This document shows, piece after piece, positions 44,620-53,471 of a stretch of 64,000 nt of DNA; within the stretch, counting starts at the first letter, position 1; every line of letters begins with the position of its first letter. Origin of the DNA: JAKVBK01 sp022447275 (lineage in GTDB: Bacteria; Pseudomonadota; Alphaproteobacteria; Rhodobacterales; Rhodobacteraceae); assembly GCA_047125605.1 (NCBI GenBank), contig CP138932.1:2108001-2172000 (forward strand). Reading direction: 5' to 3'. The position numbers were made by a program, and so were the translations under genes. The notes below the pieces were generated by a model. The model ran no database searches. It saw nothing but the letters and a program-made list of their open reading frames with translations, and was not told the DNA's origin.

Positions 44620-44940
44620 ATGATACCAGCGACAAACAATAGGCCCTTAGGTCAAGAAGAGAAACATTCTCTAGGCTCAGGAGAGGCGCCACACTACACT
44701 TTTTGCATTAAATATCAGATAGTTATTCTCTTTGCAATGGGCTCTGTGTGTACCATTTGTGTAGCGATAGGAGAGTCTCCAAGCAACCCTTGGCAAAGAT
44801 GCTGTTCCTGGGATGCAGAGAGAAGTATGGATGATTTGGTCAACCTCTATGGTGACAGACAGCTCCGCTCCATGCATGATGTGTCAGCAATCCTGCGAGA
44901 AGTTTGCACCGGAAACAAGAAGTCCAAAGCACGGCCTTGA
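44620..44940 (+). CDS. doubtful hypothetical protein (106 aa)
   Basis: A frame of 106 codons without a good ribosome-binding site. It contains one possible transmembrane segment (IVILFAMGSVCTICVAIG) and a charged C terminus (DDLVNLYGDRQLRSMHDVSAILREV). It is upstream of and co-oriented with the methyltransferase cluster but 300 nt away. It could start internally at the ATG near 44737. No family is recognised. Confidence 0.25.
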   Translation: MIPATNNRPLGQEEKHSLGSGEAPHYTFCIKYQIVILFAMGSVCTICVAIGESPSNPWQRCCSWDAERSMDDLVNLYGDRQLRSMHDVSAILREVCTGNKKSKARP

Positions 44941-45240
44941 GCCCTAGACGCTGTACTCAAGACACTCACTGAAAGAAATCAGTGTTTTAGAATCCAGAGT
45001 CTGCCTCCATCACCCGAGCTGTGAACATGCTTGCATCCGCGGAACGAACCAGTTTGCGTTTGGGCGGTTCTAAGGATTTGATCTTTGCCCGGATGGATAG
45101 TACCCACAAACTTAAGTTGTTTGGTAGGTCACCAGATACAGCATATTGTGTTTCGGGCCTCACCGAATAATCATGGCGGTACGGGCAGGTTGCGTCCTTG
45201 CCTACCAAAACCATCACTAGACTCGATAAGGGCTGAGCCA

Positions 45241-46368
45241 ATGATACAAGTCGTGGATCTGTTTTCTGGATGCGGCGGGTTATCTTATGGCTTTCACAAG
45301 TATCCAGAGACCTTCGAGGTGCTTGGAGCGATAGACTTCGACCAACACGCAAACAAGACATACCAGACAAACTTTGGACTGTTGCCGCAACAGGTCGATA
45401 TCGCCTCGGTGACGGCCGAGGAATTCATTGAAATGTTTGGCGTAGCCCCAAACAAGCCGTTGGTGCTCGTTGGCGGTCCTCCTTGTCAGGGCTTCTCCTC
45501 ACACAAGAAGAAGGACAAGCGAAAAGACAACCGCAACAGTCTAGTTGTGAGATACGTCGAGCTAGGCATTGAGAGCGGTTCTGATGTTATTATCATCGAG
45601 AACGTGCCAGATCTATTCGCCAATAAGCACTGGGAGCACTACAGTGAGGCGAAAGCAATGCTCGAGGAGGATGGCTACATTGTTACATCCAGCGTTCTGA
45701 GTATGGGTGAATACGGTGTCCCGCAGGAGAGATTCCGAGCAGTGGTTGTGGCATCGAAAAAAAGACCAGTTCCGCTACCCAACGGAGTTTTGGCGAGGGG
45801 GAAATTCAAGACTGTCAGACAAGCGATCTCTCATCTGCCGCCTTTGGAGGCAGGACAGAAGTGCGTTACCGACCCGATGCATATCACCTCCAAACATCGG
45901 AGGGAAACCATCCAGATATTCGAACAAATTCCCCCAGATGGTGGCGACCGTCCACAAGGGGTAGGTCCCAGTTGCCTCGACAGAGTAAAGGGGTTCACTG
46001 ACGTGTATGGTCGTCTGATGTGGGACCAGCCCTCAGTCACAATTACCGCAAGATGTAGGACACCATCGTGCGGAAGGTTCCTTCATCCTGAGCAACACAG
46101 GGGGTTGACGGTACGAGAGGCGGCGCTTCTGCAAGGTTTCCCAGGGGATTTCTATTTTGAGGGGCCCTTTGATGACAAATATAAGCAAATTGGAAATGCC
46201 GTTCCTCCACCATTCTCAGAAATTCTTGCGGGACATTTGAGTGATTGGTTCGAAGGAAAACGGTTGGATGGTAATCTTACTGCGGTTCAGAAGCCGATTG
46301 GGTCATCTTTCAGCACTTTGATTTCCTACGTAAAGAAAGGAAAAACGATTGACGAAGTCATCCTTTAA
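45241..46368 (+). CDS. DNA (cytosine-5-)-methyltransferase 1 of LlaJI-like system
   Basis: A 375-aa C5-methyltransferase from the ATG at 45241, which gives the family N terminus. Motif I is DLFSGCGGLSYGF, motif IV is GGPPCQGFSS with nucleophile Cys82, motif VI is IIENVPD, motif VIII is QERFRAVVVA and motif X is IGNAVPP. The target-recognition region lies between motifs VIII and IX. It methylates cytosine at C5 with S-adenosylmethionine. It is the first gene of the tight four-gene cluster; its end overlaps the next methyltransferase by 20 nt. In LlaJI systems each enzyme modifies one strand of an asymmetric site. Confidence 0.93.
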   Translation: MIQVVDLFSGCGGLSYGFHKYPETFEVLGAIDFDQHANKTYQTNFGLLPQQVDIASVTAEEFIEMFGVAPNKPLVLVGGPPCQGFSSHKKKDKRKDNRNSLVVRYVELGIESGSDVIIIENVPDLFANKHWEHYSEAKAMLEEDGYIVTSSVLSMGEYGVPQERFRAVVVASKKRPVPLPNGVLARGKFKTVRQAISHLPPLEAGQKCVTDPMHITSKHRRETIQIFEQIPPDGGDRPQGVGPSCLDRVKGFTDVYGRLMWDQPSVTITARCRTPSCGRFLHPEQHRGLTVREAALLQGFPGDFYFEGPFDDKYKQIGNAVPPPFSEILAGHLSDWFEGKRLDGNLTAVQKPIGSSFSTLISYVKKGKTIDEVIL

Positions 46369-47416
46369 CGTGGTGGATCTTTTTTGTGGTGCGGGGGGGC
46401 TTTCATATGGCTTTGACCGTGCTGGATTCAATTTGGTCTATGCTGCAGACAACGACGCCAACGCTGTAGAGACCTACCGAAAGAATTTGGGGGATCACGT
46501 CCACACCGTCGACATCTATGAGCAATCGAGAGAGACGATCGCAGAAGTGATCGGGCGCAACACCCAAGTCGATGTTGTAATAGGTGGTCCTCCTTGCCAG
46601 GGTTTCAGCGTCCAGCGGCGCGGAAGCGATTTCGATACGAGAAATGAACTGGTGCTCGAGTTTGCAAGGATTGTAAGCGAACTCCGTCCTCGCCTTTTCT
46701 TAATGGAGAACGTAGCTGGGCTATTATCCAAACGGGGCGCCACTGTCCTTTCTAATCTAACGGAGGCGCTTGGTGCCGTTGGATATCGGTTCCATCTCGA
46801 CAAACTTGATGCAAGTCAATTCGGCGTCCCACAGGCGCGGAAGAGGGTCTTTCTGGTGGGTGTTGATAAAACTAGACTGTCGGATGGCTTCGAGTTCCCC
46901 AAGCCAGATCCAAAGTATCTGGAAAAACCGCGTTCGGTCCGCGAAACAATTTCGGATCTGATGGATCTGGATGAAACAACAGTGCCCAACCACCGTGCTG
47001 ACAAGCTGTCCGAAATAAATTTGGCCCGAATTCGAAGCATAACCGCTGGGCAAGGGCGTGACTCCCTGCCTCCACATCTGCAACTCAAATGTCATACGGA
47101 AAATTCTTCACACAGGCATCTAGATACCTACGGCAGAATGGCCTGGGATGGGGTGGCTCCCACTATCACAGCTAGATTCGACTCATTTTCGAGGGGACGT
47201 TTCGGACACCCAGAGTTAGATCGAACGATAACACTTAGGGAAGGCGCAAGGCTCCAGACTTTTCCTGATCATTTTCAGTTTGTCGGCACAAAAGTCGAAG
47301 TCGCTCGACAAATTGGGAATGCTGTTCCACCGCTACTTGCTCAGAGAATGGCGGAACAGATCATTCGATACCTTCAAGCTGCGATGACGCAGAAAAGCGC
47401 GGAGTATGCGGCATGA
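46349..47416 (+). CDS. DNA (cytosine-5-)-methyltransferase 2 of LlaJI-like system
   Basis: A 355-aa C5-methyltransferase. Motif I is DLFCGAGGLSYGF, motif IV is GGPPCQGFSVQ with nucleophile Cys83, motif VI is FLMENVAGL, motif VIII is QARKRVFLVGV and motif X is IGNAVPP. It shares the YGRMAWD...TITARxxxxSxGRFxHPE block with the upstream enzyme, so the two are paralogues, but their recognition regions differ. The start lies inside the first gene and the stop overlaps the McrB-like gene by 4 nt, consistent with one translationally coupled transcript. Confidence 0.93.
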   Translation: MTKSSFNVVDLFCGAGGLSYGFDRAGFNLVYAADNDANAVETYRKNLGDHVHTVDIYEQSRETIAEVIGRNTQVDVVIGGPPCQGFSVQRRGSDFDTRNELVLEFARIVSELRPRLFLMENVAGLLSKRGATVLSNLTEALGAVGYRFHLDKLDASQFGVPQARKRVFLVGVDKTRLSDGFEFPKPDPKYLEKPRSVRETISDLMDLDETTVPNHRADKLSEINLARIRSITAGQGRDSLPPHLQLKCHTENSSHRHLDTYGRMAWDGVAPTITARFDSFSRGRFGHPELDRTITLREGARLQTFPDHFQFVGTKVEVARQIGNAVPPLLAQRMAEQIIRYLQAAMTQKSAEYAA

Positions 47417-49293
47417 ACTGGCCGTTGAGCGACAGAGACACGACCGAATTCCCCGACCTGTCCATCAACATTGAGGTAGGCCTACGAGAACACCTAAGGA
47501 CAATAACTGAACTGCCAGACGGTATTGGTGACACCGATTACGATGCAATAAGAGAGACGGGGTTCAAGGAAGTCAGCGACCAAAGAATAAGAACATATCG
47601 TAAGCTCTACGAGCGCCTCGGAATAATCTATCGCCACGACGGCAAGATCTATCGATCAAAGCTCGGGACCCGAGTTTCCTCTCTCGAGAACAGCGTTGAT
47701 GCCTCAGCCAAGGCTGAGATTCGAGGGATAGCCGAAACAGCAGTTAAGGTTCTCAAGCGCTATCAGTATGTTAACCCTCTTGACCAGAAAACGGCGGACT
47801 ACAGCTCCCTCCCCAGAGTTCATCCCTGCTTTCTCTTGTGGAAAGCAATGGATCGACTGGACGGCAAAATCCACTACGAGGAGATCAACAGGGTCCTAGC
47901 AAAAGTCGACTCTGATGATGAAATTGAAGAAGCCATTGAGAAGATTGCCAAAGCGCGAAACGCCCTCGGTGGAAACTACCGCAATGTGGCCTCAATGGAT
48001 AGTGAGTTAGGTAGTGAGGTGATCACAAATCAGGCCTCAGCTCGAATAGCCCCGTTGTATTCCCAGGCTGGATGGGGCGGGCTTCTCATAGAGAGCGCTC
48101 CAGACAAGGATGGTTTCAGACATCTGTCAAAAACGACGCGAGAAATCATAAGGACGGCTATCCAAACTGAGCCCGAGTTCTTTGAAACCCAGGACAAAAA
48201 CGAATGGATTGCCTATTACTTCTCGGACATTGCAGATGAGGACAAATTTGAGGCCTCAGCAGAGCTACAGATCGACCCGAAAAGCATCAGTATCGATGAT
48301 ATCATATCGAGAATCGAGGATCTGGGAGGCCACTATGATGCATCCATTATTAAGCAGTTGCACTTAGGACTGACGTTCCATCCTACAAAGCATTTTGTCA
48401 TGCTGAAGGGTCCCTCTGGAACAGGGAAGACCCTGTTGGTGCGAGCATATACTAGAGCTTTGCTTGGCGTCGACTCTCTGGATATCCATCCTCCAAATCT
48501 TTTCATGTGTCCCGTTCGTCCAAATTGGACAGATCCCAGCCAGGTTCTTGGGTACTTTGACGTCATTTCCGGTAAATATGTTGTGCCGAATGTACTAGAA
48601 GCAATACTCGCTGCCTTAAAGTCGCCAGATGTCCCAATCTTCATCTGTTTCGACGAAATGAACCTTTCCCGGATCGAATACTACTTTTCTGACGTATTGT
48701 CCGCGATGGAATCGAGAGAGGAATTCGAGCTCCATTCTCGAGGAGAAAGCGTCTGTTGTGCACAAGGTCGACACATCCCTGAGAAGATCGCGCTTCCCGA
48801 AAACATTTATATCATCGGAACGATCAACGTAGATGAATCTACCTCTCCCATTAGCGAAAAAGTCCTAGATCGAGCGGCGATCGTCGATCTTAACGTTGGC
48901 GATCTGGCGGGATATTTGGACTTTCTCGGAAGAACGAGACCCTCGGTTAGAACTTTGGTCAAGAAACTCAGGTCATTCCTATTAGAACTAGACAAGACGC
49001 TGAATGTTGGTGGCCGTGGTTTGAACAACAGGAGCGTCGAAGAGCTCATTCTCTATCTTCAACGCGTGGATGAAAGCTCGAACCTCGAAGTCGATGATCA
49101 CATCGACGAGGTTATCAGAAGCAAAATCATTGCGAAGCTCAAAGGGGATGAAAACTCGCGAGACATGGTTGATGCATTAATTGCACTCTTTGAAAGTGAT
49201 AAATGTCCCACGATGCTCACCGCATCACTTGAGGTAGCCAGAGAACTACGCTCCCAACTCAACGACTTTGGCGCATTCAAGGCTTTTCGATAG
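47413..49293 (+). CDS. McrB-like AAA+ NTPase, restriction subunit
   Basis: A 626-aa protein. The N-terminal 290 residues are a putative DNA-binding and linker region with no recognised fold. The C-terminal AAA+ module has Walker A GPSGTGKT (333-340), Walker B ICFDEMNLSRIEYYFSD (Asp414, Glu415), and GTINVDESTSPIS, which corresponds to the McrB NxxD-type motif that favours GTP. An LDRAAIVDL segment carries a conserved Arg. It matches the R1 subunit of LlaJI, the motor that couples nucleotide hydrolysis to cleavage. It starts at ATG overlapping the methyltransferase stop and is followed after 3 nt by the nuclease gene. Confidence 0.88.
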   Translation: MNWPLSDRDTTEFPDLSINIEVGLREHLRTITELPDGIGDTDYDAIRETGFKEVSDQRIRTYRKLYERLGIIYRHDGKIYRSKLGTRVSSLENSVDASAKAEIRGIAETAVKVLKRYQYVNPLDQKTADYSSLPRVHPCFLLWKAMDRLDGKIHYEEINRVLAKVDSDDEIEEAIEKIAKARNALGGNYRNVASMDSELGSEVITNQASARIAPLYSQAGWGGLLIESAPDKDGFRHLSKTTREIIRTAIQTEPEFFETQDKNEWIAYYFSDIADEDKFEASAELQIDPKSISIDDIISRIEDLGGHYDASIIKQLHLGLTFHPTKHFVMLKGPSGTGKTLLVRAYTRALLGVDSLDIHPPNLFMCPVRPNWTDPSQVLGYFDVISGKYVVPNVLEAILAALKSPDVPIFICFDEMNLSRIEYYFSDVLSAMESREEFELHSRGESVCCAQGRHIPEKIALPENIYIIGTINVDESTSPISEKVLDRAAIVDLNVGDLAGYLDFLGRTRPSVRTLVKKLRSFLLELDKTLNVGGRGLNNRSVEELILYLQRVDESSNLEVDDHIDEVIRSKIIAKLKGDENSRDMVDALIALFESDKCPTMLTASLEVARELRSQLNDFGAFKAFR

Positions 49294-49296
49294 TAG

Positions 49297-50916
49297 ATGA
49301 TAACACAAGTTGCCGTCTCAGACAGAAGAACAAGAACAGGAATTGAACTCTGGCCTAGCGCAAGTGGCTCTTCCGAAGAATTCTTCGTCGAGAATGGTGA
49401 ATATGTCTTTGAGGTGAGTGTTGAAGGTCAAGATCAAGACCTTGATTTGTTCGTTGATGACTTGGAGATCTTGGCGCTCAAGTCATCAAAGGATGGCAAA
49501 TATCGTTGGCTTTGGAGCCCGGGGTTCATCGCAGGTTCGATTGACCTGGAACTATATCTAGGTCGTCGCCGAGTCTTTGCGAAAAGACTGGTTATATCAC
49601 CATCGAAGAATAAGCTCACTCTATCCGATTTTGAGTTGATGCTCACACAGATCCTTTCTGAAACATCAAGTCTGTTTGCGCTCGGACAGACAAAGGTTTC
49701 GGTAGAGGCAGGTAAAGACTACTCAACGCCCATAACCAAACTCGAGTTCTTACGGGCGAACTTTGAGCTCTTGTCGAAATGTATTTCCAAAATAATGGAA
49801 GACCCGGTTTCTGAGCTTCGCTCGGATGTCGAATACATCCAGCCTCAGCGGTACACTGGCTCAATCGAAGGAAGCCAAGTCTCACAAGCGTTTGGGCAGT
49901 TTGGAGCCGTAGAATACGATAGGGGATACCTACCGGCTAGGCTCCCGGTTGCCAGAACAGCTCACCATGCCAACTTGTATGAAAATCAGTGCGTAAAGAC
50001 GTGTTTGGGGATCTGGAGCTCTTGGCTTCGACAGGTGGGCCGCTCCATCCAATCGAGCTCGAATTTGAACGAGGAGGTTGCTTCTAAATGGGCCCGACGG
50101 GCCTTTGAGCTCGGTTACAAGTTGGATCGTATGCTTTCCAATTCTTTCTTTGATAATGTTGGAGAGCTCCCAGACCTTATGGTTCAGCCGACGCATATAT
50201 TTACTTCAATCCCCCACTATCGAAAGTTCTTCGACATACAAAGAAAGCTGAATTTGGGAATAGGAAAAAACCTCGGAGATTTCCTGGGAATGCCCATTTC
50301 CAAGACTTATCAGCTTTATGAACTGTGGTGTTTCTTCAGGATTATTTCGGCGCTCAGATATTCAGGGAACAAAGTAGTACAGACCAGAGTGAGAGCTGCA
50401 GGTGCCGATCACGAAGGCTCGAGCATACTGTTCGAAGTTCAGTTTGAAACTTTCTTGTTGAACTTCCAAAAACGGTTTGATGAATTCTGGAAGTCTGACG
50501 ACGGCGTTGGGACGTTTTCGCGAACTATGGTCCCAGATATTTCGGTCAAATGCGATACCGCTCACGGATCAGGGGCTCCAGTCATAGCGTTCGATGCAAA
50601 GTACAGGGTGGACAGTGCACTAAATGATGCAATCTCCTCCGCACATATGTATCGGGACGCAATTGTCAGTGAGAAGGCATCCTCAATACAGCGACAGGTA
50701 GTGGGTTCATACTTGCTGACACCAGCCATACCTCAACACCCAACGGAGTCTTGGAAAGACGAGCCTGTCCCTCGCCGCTTCTTTCATCCTTCGTTTGTAG
50801 GATCATTCAAATTCGGAATTCTTTCACTCCATCCAAAAATGACTTTGGACCAGGTATCTCAAACACTTGGAGGAATTGTTGAAGGACATCTTCGAGACTA
50901 CAGGGCGATGGACTAG
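49297..50916 (+). CDS. DUF2357/PD-(D/E)XK nuclease, McrC-like restriction subunit
   Basis: A 539-aa protein. The N-terminal half is DUF2357-like (strand-rich, with DLDLFVDDLEILALKSSK and the QRYTGSIEGSQVS region). The C-terminal half is a PD-(D/E)XK nuclease of the PDDEXK_7/DUF524 type: Glu342 in YELWCFFRI, Asp414 in PDISVK and Asp433-x-Lys435 in AFDAKYR form the active site. It pairs with the upstream AAA+ protein as McrC does with McrB and corresponds to LlaJI R2. The catalytic residues look intact. It is last in the four-gene cluster; a hairpin follows at 50967. Confidence 0.87.
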   Translation: MITQVAVSDRRTRTGIELWPSASGSSEEFFVENGEYVFEVSVEGQDQDLDLFVDDLEILALKSSKDGKYRWLWSPGFIAGSIDLELYLGRRRVFAKRLVISPSKNKLTLSDFELMLTQILSETSSLFALGQTKVSVEAGKDYSTPITKLEFLRANFELLSKCISKIMEDPVSELRSDVEYIQPQRYTGSIEGSQVSQAFGQFGAVEYDRGYLPARLPVARTAHHANLYENQCVKTCLGIWSSWLRQVGRSIQSSSNLNEEVASKWARRAFELGYKLDRMLSNSFFDNVGELPDLMVQPTHIFTSIPHYRKFFDIQRKLNLGIGKNLGDFLGMPISKTYQLYELWCFFRIISALRYSGNKVVQTRVRAAGADHEGSSILFEVQFETFLLNFQKRFDEFWKSDDGVGTFSRTMVPDISVKCDTAHGSGAPVIAFDAKYRVDSALNDAISSAHMYRDAIVSEKASSIQRQVVGSYLLTPAIPQHPTESWKDEPVPRRFFHPSFVGSFKFGILSLHPKMTLDQVSQTLGGIVEGHLRDYRAMD

Positions 50917-50966
50917 TATCTCAAATTGGCTTGGCTTTTGGACACATTAGTTAAACGATCGCTAAA

Positions 50967-50988
50967 CGAGCATCCTAACGGATGCTCG
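50967..50988. terminator. 9-bp hairpin after the restriction cluster
   Basis: A perfect inverted repeat CGAGCATCC / GGATGCTCG with loop TAAC, about 50 nt after the nuclease gene stop. No T-tract follows; it may end the cluster transcript or act as a recombination or binding site. Confidence 0.45.
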
Positions 50989-51172
50989 AGTACGCATACT
51001 CTGTACTCCGTCTGCCTTCTATCGCAGATGCAGAAAAGGCACGTGGTAATTTGTAAGATTGAAAGACGATTTAGCGCCCTTGGGCCATTGTGAACTAAAG
51101 CAACGAGGTCTGAGATAATTACCGGCGAGTTGAAACCTAGGGTCGACGCGATCTGGAACACCATGCGGACAG

Positions 51173-51331
51173 GTGGTCTGCCAAACCCTGTCTGACAGCC
51201 CGTTCACCGATCTGTCTCCTGACGAGCCAGACAGGCCCTTTAGCGATGAAGAGGTTGGTCGCTTCCTATCGCGCCTACGAAACCTGAATCACGCCGCCGA
51301 GGCCGCGGATAGAGTGGAAGGAGCTAGCTGA
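51173..51331 (+). CDS. possible small acidic protein or remnant (52 aa)
   Basis: A GTG-opened frame between the nuclease gene and the 51349 gene: acidic N-terminal part (DSPFTDLSPDEPDRPFSDEE) and a helical end (VGRFLSRLRNLNHAAEAADRV). No ribosome-binding site is clear; the frame is open upstream to a stop at 51131, so it could be a truncated gene end. No family is recognised. Confidence 0.3.
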   Translation: MVCQTLSDSPFTDLSPDEPDRPFSDEEVGRFLSRLRNLNHAAEAADRVEGAS

Positions 51332-51348
51332 CCCCTAATCTCAGCAGT

Positions 51349-51777
51349 TTACCGGCGTATTTGTCGCCTCCTATTTCTTAGCTCTTCCCACATCATCTGA
51401 CCTTGGCGCAATTGTTCTTCACCCTTATGTCTTGTGGTGTTGTTGTCGGTTATTTCTGACGCAGCCAGTTGAAGCGCGCCTTTTACTATTTGCAAGTGTG
51501 CATGCTGATAATCAGCCAACTCTTTGTCATCAGTGGAAATATAAGGGTCATAACTCAAGGCTCTGTCGAAAATGTCCTGTGGGATTCCATGTGCGGTCAG
51601 ACTGCGATGCTTTGCAAACAACTCGGCCAATTCCATGACCTGAGCCTCGACTTCGTAGAGCTTCCCACTCCCTCTACTTATTCTCATTAGGTTGGCGGCG
51701 AGTTGACATAGTCGGGTCTCCACCATCCGTTCGTTCCACTCTACTTGCCGTCGATGCTCCATGTCAGTGTCGCTCAT
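51349..51777 (-). CDS. unknown island protein beside the integrase (142 aa)
   Basis: A mostly helical soluble protein, rich in charged and Gln residues (HRRQVEWNERMVETRLCQLAANLM; YEVEAQVMELAELFAKHRSL). It lies 11 nt downstream of the integrase gene and on the same strand, so they probably share a transcript. Position and size would suit an excision or regulatory factor, but no helix-turn-helix is evident. No family is recognised. Confidence 0.55.
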   Translation of the reverse strand: MSDTDMEHRRQVEWNERMVETRLCQLAANLMRISRGSGKLYEVEAQVMELAELFAKHRSLTAHGIPQDIFDRALSYDPYISTDDKELADYQHAHLQIVKGALQLAASEITDNNTTRHKGEEQLRQGQMMWEELRNRRRQIRR

Positions 51778-51788
51778 TTTTCATGCTC

Positions 51789-53198
51789 TCATCGTTGGAT
51801 GATTACATCTGCTACAGTTGTAGGACCGGGTAGCCTAACCGCCTCCACACACTCCCTCCTGTGCTCTTCCGGGGTGCTTGCTACGTAGGCCGCCCTCAGC
51901 GTGTCATTCTTGTCTGGCACATGGCCAATCACATCCCTGATCACAGGCCCACGGATGCCAGCGAGATCTGCTGCTGTAGCGAACCACCTTCGGGCAGAAT
52001 GAAAGTTCACCAGAGAGCGCCTAATACCTTCCCTCTTGTCATCGACCCCAACAGCCTCACGCCACCGCCTGAAACGTTTCCCGAAGGCATCGGACGGGCT
52101 GGCCATGTTGAGGCACTCATGGAAGAGGAGGTCTTGCGCTGACTTACCTTTGAGCCTCTCTTGTACAGTCCCGACCAGGTCTGAGTGAACGGGTACCTTT
52201 CGGGCTGCAGCATCGGTCTTACCTTGTTGAATATCAAAGACCCAGCCGCCTCCGTCTTCATAGACCTCCCCCGCCCATAGCGTCAGTATTTCGGCCTGCC
52301 TCATCCCCGAAAGCAAGCTGATCTTGAGAGCATCCATCATGAGAGGTTCCCAGTCCGGACGGAGCGGGAAGGAGCTATAAAGGAGCGCTCTGACTTCCTC
52401 GTCCGTGTACCGTCGTTCCCTTACCTTCGCGCCCCGGTTAACGCGCTTTCCCTTCTGTTCGGTCTGCTGTCCGTTCCAGGGCCAGCCCGTTTCAAAGTTT
52501 TCTCCAGCGGGCACCTCTGCATGTCCCCTACGGCCAAGGAAGGACCAATACTTCTTGAGGGCCGTGAGGTGTTTTCTCTGGGTAGCTGGATGCATCTCGT
52601 CGATCACTTCGGAGACGTAGCGGCCTGCCATTCGTCGATCCACGCGGGTCAGCTTCACGTTATTCTCACGGCACCACCTAGCGAACCTTCCAACTAGCCC
52701 CCGCCTCTCCTTCTTGGTCTTAGGAGCGAGGTCTGCCTTGGATAGATACGTGTCTAGGTAATGGTCGATGTCTACCTCACCAGTCCAAGCGTCATCGAAG
52801 GCTTGCCGTTGGGAGGACCGCAGAGCGTCTCGCTCAGCCTCTGCCGAAAACATGATCAGTTCTAGCTCTACATCGTCTACGGCCTGGGCTTTGGCCTCTC
52901 TGTTGATCGCTCCCCTCTCGGCTGACGTTAGGGAGGACCTCTGGGGATTGTAGCCGGGTAACTCGAAGGCTCGTCTAGTTCCAGCCTTTATCTGGCGAAA
53001 CTGCAAACTGGTTAGGGCTTCAAGCTCATCTCGTTTGTATTTCGCCTGGAGTATATTTGAGGTTTGAAGGGAAATCATGAGGAACGCTTTGCCTTCGCTC
53101 GCCCAGCGCGCCTTGGCAGGGACCTGTCGGCGGAACCACCAGATGTTCCCTTTTAGTGTCAGCAGACGCTCTGACCCCCTGCTGCTTTTGCCTGCCAT
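51789..53198 (-). CDS. int: tyrosine site-specific integrase
   Basis: A 469-aa phage-type integrase. The N terminus (KGNIWWFRRQVPAKAR) is the DUF6538-type arm-binding region, followed by a SAM-like core-binding domain (DHYLDTYLSKADL...). The catalytic domain has Arg in LLSGMRQAEI, Lys in QQGKTDAAARKVPV, His-x-x-Arg in HSARRWFA, a second His in IGHVPDKN and the nucleophile in RAAYVAS. It lies directly beside the tRNA-Ala target and reads away from it, the usual arrangement for an integrase located next to its att site. All catalytic residues are present. Confidence 0.93.
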   Translation of the reverse strand: MAGKSSRGSERLLTLKGNIWWFRRQVPAKARWASEGKAFLMISLQTSNILQAKYKRDELEALTSLQFRQIKAGTRRAFELPGYNPQRSSLTSAERGAINREAKAQAVDDVELELIMFSAEAERDALRSSQRQAFDDAWTGEVDIDHYLDTYLSKADLAPKTKKERRGLVGRFARWCRENNVKLTRVDRRMAGRYVSEVIDEMHPATQRKHLTALKKYWSFLGRRGHAEVPAGENFETGWPWNGQQTEQKGKRVNRGAKVRERRYTDEEVRALLYSSFPLRPDWEPLMMDALKISLLSGMRQAEILTLWAGEVYEDGGGWVFDIQQGKTDAAARKVPVHSDLVGTVQERLKGKSAQDLLFHECLNMASPSDAFGKRFRRWREAVGVDDKREGIRRSLVNFHSARRWFATAADLAGIRGPVIRDVIGHVPDKNDTLRAAYVASTPEEHRRECVEAVRLPGPTTVADVIIQR

Positions 53199-53215
53199 CT
53201 CTTCTCATTTGCCTA

Positions 53216-53237
53216 TGCTGACCAATGCATGCTGACC
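53216..53237 (+). repeat. two TGCTGACC direct repeats near the tRNA-proximal end
   Basis: TGCTGACC begins at 53216 and 53230 (14-bp period), each followed by AAT. The same 14-bp pair occurs at 40259 and 40273 at the other end of the island. They are candidate arm sites and may also overlap the integrase promoter. Confidence 0.6.
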
Positions 53238-53292
53238 AATTTATGGGTAGGAACTACCTCATAAGCAATGAAAAAAGGGAAATAAAGGGGAA

Positions 53293-53368
<76 letters not shown>

Positions 53369-53471
53369 ATACCGTGACGCGGTGTCTATGCCGCTGGTTT
53401 TTGGGATGCAAGCGAAAAAACACCTGCACCCCTTGCTTTACGTTCCGCCGGTTCAGACGGAAGACGACAGA

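Noticed and set aside
44987..45370. 127-codon leftward frame overlapping the first methyltransferase start
   Set aside because: It overlaps the motif I region of the methyltransferase, shows no family similarity, and has no ribosome-binding site.
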